Shown here: positions 34,003-45,736 of the stretch, one piece after another
How positions within the stretch are numbered: the stretch's first letter is position 1
How the letters are laid out: the number at the start of each line of letters is the position of its first letter
Origin: Sialis fuliginosa
Taxonomy: Eukaryota; Arthropoda; Insecta; Megaloptera; Sialidae
DNA: 64,000 bases
Reading direction: 5' to 3'
NCBI GenBank assembly: GCA_961205875.1
Contig: OY540813.1
Span: forward strand, 4,311,001-4,375,000
Translations under genes and position numbers: made by a program
The notes under the pieces: model-generated
Database searches by the model: none
Told to the model about the DNA's origin: nothing
The model's input: the letters and a program-made list of their open reading frames with translations, nothing else

Positions 34003-34220
34003 GGGTTGCATAAAGCAAAATTAACCACAATTACTTAATCAGTTGTTTTCAAACCATGATTAATGTTAATTCTCAATTTGTAAATGAACAATTCATTAAA
34101 TATGATTATTTTTTACCTTATAAAATATATCATAACCGTGAGTGTTTTTTAAAATTGACGTAGTAATGGTTTTAAAACAACTGATTAACTAATTATGATT
34201 AATTTTGCTTTGTGCAACCC
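34003..34220. mobile_element. 218-bp MITE with long TIRs
   Basis: GGGTTGCATAAAGCAAAATT, AACCACAATTACTTAATCAG, TTGTTTT on the left is mirrored by AAAACAACTGATTAACTAAT, TATGATTAATTTTGCTTTGT, GCAACCC on the right. About 57-base arms, so most of the element is a hairpin. 33595-34002 before it is unassigned. Confidence 0.8.
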
Positions 34221-35090
34221 AAGGTTAATATTATATTTTTGTACGTAATATTTAAAACAGATTCCATAGACATTGAGACAAGAGAAGCCGCAAACAAGGG
34301 GGGGTAGGGTTTAGAACCCCCCCCCCTTCCGAATTCGTCAATATACATTATTTAATTTAACAAATTAAGCTAGATAAAAAAAAATTACATATTATAGCTT
34401 CAACAACAAAAATTTAACCCCCACGAATTTTTTTTTTTGGTGGACAAAAAGTGAAGATAGAGAAATAACCCAACCAATACTCCATGCTTTTTACATTCGT
34501 GTTTAAATAAAGACAAGCATAGACCCAAAATACACTCTATCTCTTTTTTTATGAAGACTCGGTTTTCGAATCAGATGTACAATCCATGTCATTCATATTT
34601 TTTTATACTTGCTAAAAATAATACATAAATGAATTTTTAATAAATCGCGTCATTGCCGGTTTGGCTAAAAATGGCGACGATGTCGAAACTCTTATTGGAG
34701 TGACTCTAATCTGTACCAGTCTCTTCGGGATTATTAAGTTACTGAGGTACTGTAAAAAATGAGGGTTTTATATAAAATCATATTTACCCACCTGATTTTT
34801 TTTAATATCATTATATTTGTTAGAATTTGGTTCACATAAAAAAAAATTGTAAAATTTTTTATATGCTTTGAATATTTTTATTGACCAAAAAACAACATTA
34901 AAAAAAGCATACAATTAGTAAAATATTTTATTATGAATGTATTTTATTATGTTTAAAAAATTAAAACTACGAACATAATATTGATTTACTAAAAAAAAAA
35001 TGTGACATATTTGAATTTTCAAAAACTAATCTAAACAAAATCAGCCCCTCAATCGTACCGATATAGAACTATTGGCAAGCACTGAAACAT
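34221..35090. other. Unassigned DNA
   Basis: A G run and a C run face each other at 34298-34328. The rest is AT-rich without recognised features. Confidence 0.45.
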
Positions 35091-35108
35091 AACAGACAAT
35101 ACACCACC

Positions 35109-35252
35109 ATGACCATCAAGTCTGTAGCCAGCCAGGTTGTTCTCTGTACAAGATCAGTGGACCACGCTCAGCTCTCGCAGTCTGGTCTCATTGTCAGTGT
35201 ATCTCTGCCGAATTATCTACTATATATTACTAGTTTTGTGATAGTGCCTTAA
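35109..35252 (+). other. Short open frame in a GC-richer patch, unassigned
   Basis: A 47-codon frame (starts MTIKSVASQVVLCTRSVDHA) lies in a stretch of more balanced composition, 35090-35225. The sequence around 35193 (CATTGTCAGTGTA) resembles an arthropod initiator. It could be a 5' exon or promoter of an unknown transcript, or chance. Confidence 0.2.
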
Positions 35253-35471
35253 GTGTTTTGTATGTGTGTGTGTGAGTGGGGAGGAGGGGGTTTTTAATGA
35301 ATTTGTGATGTTGCTACGGTTTCGATACACAAGATGATTTTCATGTAAGATGTTATTTCTTTGTATACTTAATGTATATAACGTGTTTATTTCAAATGAA
35401 ATTTTGTTTCTATTTTCTTCCACGAAATTTTTTATATTTTGAATTAGATATATTTATTTAATTACATTTAA

Positions 35472-36083
35472 GGTAGTTCCAGCATGAAATCACTTTTCGA
35501 CAGATTTGGCCGAATTTTTTTTCTCGGGTTTATAACAACTTTATTTATGAATTCCTAAAATTTCATAATTTTTGGCCGTTTAGATCGCGAGATATTTAAA
35601 GACAAAGTTCGCGATTTTGAGGGTCATGTCCCATTTAAAGCATGTAAAATGTCCGGTCTCTCCAACTATTTTTTATTATATTAAAAAATTCACTCGACAG
35701 AATTGGAAAAAAAACTAGGAGAGTGTTGAGAAATGATTTTCGAATAAGTTAAAAAAATAAAAATAGCACCTCGCCGTTTTATTATCAAGATGTAATAATT
35801 AAAAAAATTAATTTTCGATCCATTTCCAACCTGTTCACTCAACAGATTATAGTGATCTGGCAACGCTGTGCGCAACGCTCTCTGAAATAGTGTAGAATAA
35901 AAACGCGATACTATTTGTACATACTGAGACCATAAACAAAAATACATAAACACTCAGAGCAACGTTGCCAGATCACTGAAACTAACCATATGTAATTGCA
36001 TGTGTGAATGTCTGTGTGCCGAGGCTTCTAAATTTTTATCTATAGTAAATTGTCTGATTATACTATACCACGCTGGAACTACG
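35472..36083. mobile_element. 612-bp inverted-terminal element, GGTAGTTCCAGC ends
   Basis: GGTAGTTCCAGCATG at the left and CACGCTGGAACTAC at the right. Inside, GTGATCTGGCAACGCTGTGC and the mirror GCAACGTTGCCAGATCAC form a second, inner inverted repeat. An 87-codon minus-strand frame spans the interior without a recognisable domain. Confidence 0.65.
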
Positions 36084-36277
36084 TTAAAACAAAACTAATT
36101 TTCATAGATATTATTTAATGACCAGGGTAAAACTATTCGAGGCGTCAATTGCAAATGGACTTATGGCGTTTTACTTTACAGTGGAAAATTCAGGGGTTCC
36201 ACGTGTTTTTTTGTGTTGTTTTGATTATTTTTACAAGCCAAAAATCTAAATTATAACATACGCTTTATGTGTGTATT

Positions 36278-36293
36278 GGGGGGGGGGGGGGGG
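36278..36293 (+). repeat. Run of 16 G
   Basis: Homopolymer G, exceptional in this AT-rich DNA; also a likely place for assembly length error. Confidence 0.9.
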
Positions 36294-36387
36294 TATAAAT
36301 ATGGTTAGGGTTTCGCAATTTTTTTTAAATCGTGTAAAAGGTTTCACGACAAAATAAGTTTTGGAATCGCTGGTGTATTCAATAGAT

Positions 36388-37020
36388 GGAGGGGCCCAGC
36401 ACCCACCAGCGCCCCTCCTAGTGTATTATATTTAAAAAAATAAAAATAAGGGTATCAAAAATTACCCCTGAATTCAAATAAAGTACATCTAATTTTAAAT
36501 TCCTGAGAATTACCTTGCACTCTTATAAAAAAAATTATTTATTACTATAACTGGAATTTAATAAATAAAATATTGGAGGGGCCCTTTATTTTTTTACAAG
36601 TAGTGTATTATATTTCAAAAAAAAGGGTGTCAAAAATTACCCCTGAATTCAAATAAAGTACATTTAATTGAAAATTTAAATAATTAAAGTTATAATATAA
36701 AATTCATTATAAAAATAATATGCAAAATAATAATTTCTTACAGAATTGAACATTTACCTAAAAATTACCGTGCACCCCTAGAAAAAATCAACTATTTATT
36801 ACTGTAACCGGAATTTAATAAATAAAATATTGAAGGGGCCCAGCACCCCCGTTATTTTTTAACAAGTCGGCGCCCCTGCTAGTGTATTATATTTCAAAAA
36901 AAATAAGGGTGTCAAAGATTACCCCTGAATTCAAATAAAGTTAACATTTAATTTAAAATTTAAATAATTAAAGTTATAATATAAAATTCATTATAAAAAT
37001 AATATGCAAAATAAAATTAT
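36388..37020 (+). repeat. Tandem repeat, three diverged units
   Basis: Units starting near 36388, 36572 and 36832 share GGAGGGGCCCAGCACCC or its relic, GCGCCCCTCCTAGTGTATTA, ATTACCCCTGAATTCAAATA and AAGTACAT. Unit length varies from about 185 to 260 bases because the last two carry an extra ATTCATTATAAAAATAATAT segment. Non-coding. Confidence 0.75.
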
Positions 37021-37669
37021 TAAGTATGTATGTGGCAGCTGTGGTGAGAATTTTTTATTACGTCTCTGGTAAAAAGTACCAATGTTATATTTTATAGGTG
37101 TCTAGACAGTGGAGAGTTTTGTACAGTATGTTTGTATATGTGTGGGTTATTTATAGAGGTTTATTTAACGTTTACAAATTCATTGAAAACTGTCGAACAC
37201 CACCGCAAATTAAAGTACCCAGTCATTAAAATATTTATTATTCATATTTTCATTGATCAAAATTCAAATTATTTGCAACGCTACTGTTTTGTGGTTATTT
37301 ATTCAAATGAATTTTTAACGTTGTTTGGATTTGATTTTAAAGCGGAAATTATTAGTTCAAAATTGGCTGTTTGTAAGTGGTTATGACTTATTGTTAGTAA
37401 AAACAATAGAGATATAAAGAAATTATAAATTATAAACACATTCTTTGTTGGTAACATGATTTGATTAGACATGTCAATCAAATTAAATTAGGTTATATGA
37501 CATATATTATCAGATTTAAATATCTCATGTACCTACATACATATATAACATAAATTAAGTTTTTTATTATATTTTCTATATAAACTAAAAACAAGTCGTT
37601 TTTAAATCAAATTCAAATATGTTGATATCTCTTTTTAGATTCGTATAAGAGTAAGTTTTCGTTTTTTTT
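37021..37669. other. Unassigned AT-rich DNA
   Basis: An 84-codon frame at 37132 is AT-driven with no recognised pattern. Nothing else seen. Confidence 0.45.
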
Positions 37670-38159
37670 ATTAATAGGCTTGTTTTTGTAATTATCATGA
37701 ACTCGTGTTACTAATAAAACAAGTAACTCTATTTTTAACCAATTTAATTACCAAAGTCCGCAAATATAGTTTGTTATTTAAATTATAGCCTTTTATTTTG
37801 TTTATGTTTTTTCTCCAGTAATGGATAAAGTAAAACCGATAATGAGCATACTTGCTAATGATTACAAAATGAAGCAGTTGATGTGATAATATAATAATTA
37901 ATAAATAAATTATACTAATAATTAGTTTAAATGTCCACCATTTTGACACCTATTGGCCGATTATCATCAAACCACGCTGTAAGACAGTTAAATCATATAT
38001 TAAACATACTATGTATGTTTAATATATGGTTAAATGTATATAGATTAATATTCAGAAATGGTAGTACCTAATCAAATATCAACAAATATTTTTAATTCAC
38101 TACATTTAATTAAAAAATAACCATTACTGGGGTCTTATCCAAGACTGGTGCCAGTACCT
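37670..38159 (-). mobile_element. MITE family H, copy 5 (inverted)
   Basis: The right end is intact (AAGACTGGTGCCAGTACCT); the left end is lost. A small palindrome (ATATATTAAACATAC facing GTATGTTTAATATATG) has been inserted at about 37994-38027, interrupting the conserved AAGACAGTTAAATGTATA block, and is a duplication-type change unique to this copy. Confidence 0.75.
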
Positions 38160-38478
38160 TATTATATCATAACATTTTTATTTTATTTTCGTTTTAAAGG
38201 ACCATTGATTTTAACGAATAGACTAATGTCAGAGTCACGTAAATCACCTATGCATATACACACACACACACAATGCGTGAGAGAAAATCGTCTGATATGT
38301 GACGTAAGCTAACAGGTGCGTGTGTGTATCATCTAGCCGGTAGGTATACCTGATTATACCGGACTGTTTAACCAGTGGCGGGCTATCTATATGGCACGGG
38401 GGCATGTAAGACTTATCCACGGACAGCATTGTCAGCCCACATCAGTAATAATACTTTTTATTTAATTGTAAGGCTTAT

Positions 38479-38786
38479 GTCCGGTATTATAAAGGAGCTA
38501 GCAAAGTTTGCTAGCTAGCAAGCACTTTCAAATGGGGTATTAATTATGTACTAGTAGCTATGGAATTTAGGGCAGTGATACTTCAACTAATTGTAACACA
38601 ATTGGCATCTTTCACCGTACAAAATAATTTTCATAATATCACCACTGTTTTAATACCGTTGGTATTTACCTACAACGCGTGCGCGAAACTTGTCAAAGTC
38701 TTCAACAAACTCCAAAATATGTTTGATATCTCATTTGAAAATGCTTGCTAGCTAGCAAATTTGCTAACTCTTTTATAATACCGGAC
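38479..38786. mobile_element. MITE, CCGGTATTATAAAGGAGCT family, copy 2 (complete)
   Basis: Left: GTCCGGTATTATAAAGGAGC, TAGCAAAGTTTGCTAGCTAG, CAAGCAC. Right mirror: TGCTTGCTAGCTAGCAAATT, TGCTAACTCTTTTATAATAC, CGGAC. Opposite in orientation to copy 1 at 2664-2971. Confidence 0.85.
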
Positions 38787-38924
38787 ATTAGAATGATTTT
38801 AATAATATAAAGAAATATATTTCTTATTCTTGTAGTAGATACTAGATACAGATATTAATATAAAAAATAAAATTGGATATGAATTTAATTCTGGGGGAAA
38901 ATGAAATTTGAGAAAATGTATTAC

Positions 38925-39359
38925 GTGACCACTCTGCCACCTATCGGATAGAACTTGAACCCTTCTGAAGTTCCCAAACAGCGATTTGAATTCAAATTAA
39001 GATTTCTATTATTAATATTATTTACCGTTCAATGTAAATGTACTATTAAAAAGTAATTTGGGAGTAAAGTGTGCCCAGCAAATACAAATATGTTTATAAT
39101 TAATGGAGATTAAATTTAAATTTTTCACCCATATTTCTTTGACAGCTGCATTTTTTGTAACAGATAAAAACTTAATATTTTATTGGATGAATTATTGTCA
39201 CAATTTGGTACATCACAACGTTATACATATTTATTCTTTTATTCTTGATTGCATTTTAATAATTTTAATTGCTTATTTACATAATTTGTACATTATATTT
39301 GGCTGTTAAAGAACTTCAGAAGAGTTCAAGTTTTATCCGTTAGGTGGCAGAGTGGTCAC
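38925..39359. mobile_element. 435-bp MITE with about 50-bp TIRs
   Basis: GTGACCACTCTGCCACCTAT, CGGATAGAACTTGAACCCTT, CTGAAGTTC on the left, mirrored by GAACTTCAGAAGAGTTCAAG, TTTTATCCGTTAGGTGGCAG, AGTGGTCAC on the right. The interior is AT-rich. Confidence 0.85.
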
Positions 39360-40874
39360 TGACCATAGCGAATAGTCAATATATGAATTTTATTGTTAGT
39401 TATAAAAAAAATGTTATGTGTTTCTAAGTAATTTTTTTTTGTACTTTTTATTTTACTTATTTGTTAAATGAGAAAAAGTAAAGAGTAATAAATATATCGT
39501 CTGTGCAGAGTAAAGATCTAGCTTCGATATTAATGTCATTTAAACTGCAGATGAATACGAACATTGCAAATAGATTCATCAGTTTTCGTCCGTATTATAA
39601 ATAACACAAGAATGTGTTATTCATTGCTCACAGTCTGGATATAACAGTGACGGCTGGTGACCTAACTTCAAAGATTTTTAGTTTGACTAATATAATAATA
39701 ATAAAAACCGTAATAATGAGACATTATTTTTTATTAATAATAAAATAATTCACCCACCTTCAAACCTTCCGCCCAACACTGACTTTTTTTTAAATATAAA
39801 TGTATTATTTTGTATTTATAAATAACCAATTTATTTAAATCTAAACTAGCTAGATCGGACCCCTTTCAAACCCGGTTTTAGGCCAGGATTTTGCGACCCT
39901 AGGAGAAAAAAACGGTGATATTATATCTTCAGAGGAATTAAATCAAGCAAGCACAGATCTCTCATCGTTTGTCCTTTAAATTAGGAAAGACTATGGATAC
40001 ATAACAACCAATGGCTATGTCGTATATGAAACTATTACCAAAATTTTACGGCGGCCATTTTTTCTTAAATGTCACAATCATCATTTCCATGCATATTATA
40101 TGTCATATAACTTCGATACCTCGTTTGAAAGTGCTTGTTAGTAAATAAATTTAATTATTTCTTTAAATGTGTTCTAAAAATAAAGAGGTATAAGTTGTTA
40201 TACAAGTTAAGTATTTTCACCAGTTTTACCTGTCCCTGAAATAGATCCTGTGTACGCCTATGTCCACTGAACGTCACAGCACCGTCGGGTACAGTGTTTG
40301 ATATCTAGTCGGCCATGCACGCATACGTATGTATGTCTGATTTAACCTCAGTTCCGTATCGATGCCGCGTGCGTTGGACACTGTATGTTGTTGGACTGTC
40401 AAGCAATAATTATGCATTGTATTGTAGATTTTTAATACATTTATTACTCGCATTTGTGTGTGTTTGTGATAGTTTTTTGTTTACTATGAGGTGATTTTTT
40501 TCGATGGTGTAAGTTATTTTATAGTTTTTGAGATATATTCATCATGTACTTTTGTATTGAAGAATAGATGTGAAGAGACACGGGAATTATTTATTGTTAA
40601 TATATTTGAAGCTACCATATTGGTTATATTGATATGGATCATCTGATTGGGCCATATTTGCCTTTTAAATAAGATCTATTTCTTCAATGTTTTTAAATAT
40701 GTTTATTTGTCGTAGTTATTAATATTTTGTTATTTTATAAATACATACATTTAAACTTTCCATAAGAAAGTGTACGTATATGAAAAATCTGTCGGAAAAT
40801 TTAGGTTAAAATCTAAATTTCCTTTCAAACCTATCAACATTGACATTTGTATATATTTTATACAAGTTTTGATC
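39360..40874. other. Unassigned DNA
   Basis: 40240-40400 is of more balanced composition (CACAGCACCGTCGGGTACAG, TATCGATGCCGCGTGCGTTG) but has no splice-bounded frame that I can defend. The rest is AT-rich. Confidence 0.35.
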
Positions 40875-40877
40875 TTG

Positions 40878-40928
40878 ATATGGATCTTGGCTTCTAGGTG
40901 TAAACCGGCTTACACCCAGAAGCCCATA
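40878..40928. repeat. Hairpin repeat family A, collapsed copy
   Basis: ATGGATCTTGGCTTCTAGGT joined almost directly to CTTACACCCAGAAGCCCATA: both arm tips remain and the whole middle is deleted. Confidence 0.7.
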
Positions 40929-42068
40929 TCTACATTTTTCTTTAAAGGGAATTTTAACCTATCAGTGCATAGAGTTAATTTTTTGATTTTATAATACGAT
41001 TTCACAACATGACATTATAAAATAAAAAAATCTGTTAATACGTGAACATCGAAAATTATCGTACGTTTTTTTAGTATTTATTATAAAAGAAGGTAAATGA
41101 AAGTTATATCATTCAAAAGATAATGTACCATAGATGTGCTGTATGTTTATTTCCCCTCGTATCGTTCAACAGCATATTAATACTCCTAGCGCCGTCAAGC
41201 GGCAAAAATAAATAGTTTTTGGTTTCTGTCAGACGTAGAGAATTCGTATAGATTTCAATTCGCGTTTAATTGCAGTGTTTTTATTTGGAAATTTTTGTTG
41301 TAAAAGCAGGTTAGATTAAGTACTGTGCCATAGATGTGCACAAAAAAAATTATGTGTGTATGTTGCCGTTAAGGCAGGTAAAAACTTGGTCGAATTTCTA
41401 TCATAGGCGATACTAGTAGATATTATTACATATATCTTTCCATATCCATATAAAATGGTTATTCCATTAAATAAACACCAATTTTGTGTTACTGCAATTA
41501 AATAATTTAAATACAAATATTATTTTAATAAATTCAATGCTCAATTGTTCATTTAATTATTGCAAATTTATTATTTTTAAACATTGCACCTGGAAGTTAT
41601 TCATTTATATGTGGTATATTTTATTTTCTACAAAACAATAGAATTAATATACAATATACATAAATAGAATAAATACCTACATACGTATTCGTATAATATA
41701 ATAATATTATAGTTTCATTGTACAGAAGAACATAAAATATTTATGCTATGCAATTTACCTTCCCAGTTAGAACTCTATGAATCATGAAATTTTATGTGTC
41801 TGGTGTAGTGGATTCTGTCAAGAGAGTTTATCTCATCTTGGTGTTCTTGTTATTTACAAAATAAATCAACAATTGTGGAGAAAATAGTTAAATAATACAT
41901 ATGTATACCTGCATAATATTATTTAAAATTAAATTGCGTTTAATGACCGAACATTCGGTCACAATTAAGCCGAAGGCTGAACTATTAAAACTATTATACA
42001 TTATATCCTTTTTTCGGGCAAATGTTTTTTTTATTTTTTCATATAGAATCAGATTCAAAAACACCTAC
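40929..42068. other. Unassigned AT-rich DNA
   Basis: 41160-41215 is slightly GC-richer; a palindrome GACCGAACATTCGGTC lies at 41945-41960. No gene recognised. Confidence 0.4.
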
Positions 42069-42250
42069 AAATCCATACTAATATTATAAATTCGAAAGTA
42101 ACTCTCTCTCTCTGTTTGTAACCTTTTCACAGCTAAACCGCTGAAGCGATTTTGATTAAATTTAACAGGGAAATAGCTTGCATCCTAAGGAAGGAATTAG
42201 GTTACTTTATATCCCGAAAATTCCACACGGGTAATAATAATAGCTAGTAA
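42069..42250 (+). mobile_element. Helitron-like element (Lep1-type)
   Basis: CATACTAATATTATAAATTC, CTAAACCGCTGAAGCGATTT, TAGCTTGCATCCTAAGGAAG, ATATCCCGAAAATTCC, ending at AATAGCTAGT. The terminal hairpin is largely lost. Confidence 0.7.
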
Positions 42251-42336
42251 TAAATAATATAATGATATTGCCTCCTCAAAATTGACAATGAGTTAAAATT
42301 TTCAACTGTTTAAAATATTTATAATAGGACAGCTAT

Positions 42337-42508
42337 CAGGGGGGAGGGGGGCAGTTTATTAAGGGCGGCAAAATTGTGGATTAGGGGTGGCAAAAAAAGG
42401 TCATCAAAACTACTAGAATGCAATTTCTAAAAAAAAGAGTTCAATTTTTTTCATATTTAGGATACAGTGCAAGGGGGTGGGGCGGCAAAAACCTACGGTA
42501 CGCCACTG
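42337..42508. mobile_element. hAT-type MITE with perfect 8-bp target duplication
   Basis: Starts CAGGGGGGAGG and ends GTACGCCACTG; flanked by ACAGCTAT at 42329-42336 and 42509-42516. The interior carries GGGCGGCAAAA repeats. The two ends share CAG...CTG and a G/C-rich inner part, so the duplication is the stronger evidence. Confidence 0.8.
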
Positions 42509-42516
42509 ACAGCTAT

Positions 42517-43217
42517 ACCATGTTTTCTCTATATACGCTCCTGTTATACATGGGGTAGTTTTAATGTAAAATATGAATCACATCATTCTATTTAGATTGA
42601 AAGTGAATGCCATTTCATAGAAAATGTGCTGTTTTTCTATGAAATAATAATCTACTTTCTATTTATAGTTCATACTCTAATATGGTTACCCTACTTATTC
42701 ATTATAAGTACTGCATTTTATGTTGTGATTAATTATTTAAAATTAAATATGAGCATTAAATACATTTATCTTATATTTTCTTTACTCTCTTACTAAATAT
42801 GTTTAAGGAGAATTATTAGGGCATGAATGAACTTTACTTGGTCGTAAAAATTAAGTAATTTGTCTGAAATTCATAGACATAGAAATCGAATGAACTGTAC
42901 ATCTGATTCGAAAATCGTTTCTATTCTGAGTCTTTATACTTGTCTTTATTTAAACATGTGTAAAAAATATTGAGTATTGTTTGGGTTATATCTCTATCTT
43001 CACTTTTGTGAACCAAATTTTATACATTATGTTAATACAGTATGTCTTCCATTTATCACGTAAGCGCTCTCTATAAAGAGATTTATTAAATTCAGCTTTT
43101 AAAGGCGAGGGAAGGAGGTAAATGCAAAATACTCTTCTATTAAAATAAATCGAGATTTTTTTTAAATTTCAAACCTAATAAGAGTAAAAAAATGTTCCAG
43201 TATTACCAAGTTATTAA
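42517..43217. other. Unassigned AT-rich DNA
   Basis: No feature recognised beyond short inverted repeats (AATGCCATTTCATAGAAAAT facing TTTCTATGAAATAATAAT near 42606-42650). Confidence 0.45.
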
Positions 43218-43452
43218 GTCTATACTAGTATCTATGGATTAGCTATGGAATTTAGAGCAGTGATACTTCAACTAATTGATAATATCACCACTGTTTTAAT
43301 AATTTAATACCGTTGATTTTTACATACCACGCGTGCGCGAAAATTGTCAAACTTTTCATAAAACTTAAAAAGAACTGTCAGATACATTTGAAACCTTATT
43401 TGGAATTGCTTGCAAGCTAGCAAATTTTATTAGTTCGTTTATAATACCGGAC
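43218..43452. mobile_element. MITE, CCGGTATTATAAAGGAGCT family, left-truncated copy
   Basis: Retains TACTAGTATCTATGGATTAG, GCAGTGATACTTCAACTAAT, CACGCGTGCGCGAAAATTGT and the right terminus TTTATAATACCGGAC. Confidence 0.7.
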
Positions 43453-43593
43453 ATAAAAATATTGATTTAAATCACGTTTGTAATGCACCAAATCTACTTT
43501 AAACAAGCATTTGGCGCTATGGGGGTATTAAATTAGTAAGTCATATTAGTTATAATAATATAATCCAGTATAGCTAAAATCATTATTTTACTA

Positions 43594-43789
43594 ATTAAAG
43601 CCTTGGCACTTTACAGAAACTGTCCCCGTCTCCGCTTCGAACTTGCAAATCTATTACATGTTAGCTGAGTCAAAACGCAGCGCCGTTTCGACGCAGCTAA
43701 CATGCCACTTGTATTGAATCACATATTATAGATTTGCAAGGTAGAAGAAGCGGTGACGAAGACCGTTTCTCTAAAATGCTAAGGCTTAA
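43594..43789. mobile_element. TTAA-flanked hairpin element with AGCCTTGGCA termini
   Basis: TTAAAGCCTTGGCACTTTAC on the left, mirrored by CTAAAATGCTAAGGCTTAA on the right, with the arms continuing through GTCCCCGTCTCCGCTTC against GAAGCGGTGACGAAGAC to GCAAATCTAT/ATAGATTTGC. The centre is a second palindrome (ACATGTTAGCTG facing CAGCTAACATG). TTAA ends and the GCCT start link it to the elements at 23441 and 25912. Confidence 0.7.
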
Positions 43790-44156
43790 ATCTTTAATGG
43801 TGGAAATAAAAATTAAAAAGCAATATTTCGTTATATTTTATACACCAAAATATAAACTGCTTTATATAAATAAAGGCTATGTATTTTATAAACCGCTGGT
43901 TTATCAAAACATTGTGAATATATGCATATTTATATACAGAAAAAGATAAGAAGATTACGTGGGTCTCTAATAAAATAGATCAATAATACTGTATAAATTC
44001 TGTTTCGATAAATATTCCTAAAGAATGAAATAAATAATGATTTATAAAAATGATATCGTGCATGTCAATCATAAATAATTTTTCTGTAAGTAGAATCCGC
44101 CGTTTTGGCATTATAATAACAATAATAAATAAACAAATAACAGTGTTATCAGTAGT

Positions 44157-45736
44157 ACTAGGGGCTTTGCCCCTGGGCGCTACGCGCCCCAACCCCAAAT
44201 CGTGCCACATTTGATAAAATATTGTTTGATAAAATATAAATTATTATTTTATATTAACTTTTGTCATATAAAATTTTCATAAAATATTTCACTGTAATTG
44301 TTTTAAATGCTGATAAGTAAATAATTTTTGAATTTGGCGGGGATAATCATTTATCATTATTACCTTTCCAATAATATTACAATTTACATGTACAAATCAC
44401 TAAATCACCCTAACCTCAGAACGTACTCGGGTCTCAGCCTTCGGCTGCGACCCTCGTATCCATCGTAATTTATACCTTTACCATTAATTTTGATAACACC
44501 TTTGAGATATTACCAAAAATTCATTGTGAATATCAGTTTCCACATTTTTTTTGCCTACAACATATTCAAAGAATGCGTTGAAACATTTTCGATGTTATTT
44601 ATTAGGTTAAATTATCTTATTACGATTTTTATTTTATGTTTACGCCATTTTATGAAAAAATAGCAAAAAAAAATTTTTTTCAAGACTAACTTATTTATTA
44701 TTTTTATAAATTTCTTAAGTTTTTAACTTTTGTTCAGTTTCAATCAAATCAATTTTTTTTCGTCACGATTAAAAAATAGCAATTTTAAATATTTTTTAAT
44801 GCGGTGCCACTAACAATACTAAAAGAATTTATTAAATAAATTTTTTAAATCGCAAAAATAATTAATTTTTCAACATATCTGGTGTTTCCCTTTAATACTC
44901 CAGCCCTGTCTTTATTATTATTTAATATAAATTGTTCGATACATTAAATATATCTTTGAACTACCAAATGATTTTCAAAAATGTTTATTATACAACTCTT
45001 AAAAAATAACAAATATTTTTTACTATGCCGCACCTGACTTAATTGTTAATAAATATAAACTTTTGGGCAAATTACATCAATCCCCATAACAACTAAATGA
45101 CTAAAATAACCGTTTCATTTTAATACAATTATATCAGAAAAAAGAAATAAAAAATATTCTTGTAACCACGCTCCTGACGTAATTCTTATTAAATATAAAC
45201 GTTTTTATATTAAATATAAATAATTATACTAATTACATCAATATATCAACCAATTTTGATTAAAATTTTCATTTATATACAATTTAATTGCAATGTACCA
45301 ATTTGACACATTTCTGTACACGCCCCTGACGTATTTCAAATAAAAAACAGCTGTTTATGACAGGCAAATATCAAGTCCACGTGGAGTGTTTAAAATTCAT
45401 ACGAAATGTCAATTTTTGACCAATCACAGCGACGAAATTCTAAGAATTCCAAAAACAAATGCCTAGTGTCGCAACTGCTAAATTTCAAATCAAACGCAGA
45501 AAGTAAAATTTTGTGCCAATTTTACACGTCGTTTTTTGTAAAAAAATCAAGAGCATAAAAAGTATAAATGTTTTGAACAAAAATAATAGCCTAAGCACTG
45601 TATGAAGGACGAATCTAAAAACAGTGAACATTTGAAAAAAATCCACTGAAAGGTTTATGATCGTATAAATTTATAGTGGCCGGACAGACATATAAATTTT
45701 AAATATATATATATATATTAGGGTTTATATTATAAT
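44157..45736 (-). mobile_element. Helitron-like element, tandem copy 1
   Basis: Read on the minus strand it ends in a GC hairpin, GGGGCGCGTAGCGCCC, then GGGGCAAAGCCCC and TAGT: a hairpin followed by CTAGT, the Helitron 3' signature. The other end is GGGTTTATATTATAAT. The interior is AT-rich with no Rep/helicase frame, so non-autonomous. Shares GTGGCCGGACAGACATATAA and AGCCTAAGCACTGTATGAAG with copy 2. Confidence 0.7.

Noticed and set aside
35690-35953. 87-codon minus-strand frame inside the GGTAGTTCCAGC element
   Set aside because: No transposase motif (no DDE spacing, no HTH pattern); explained as chance within the element.
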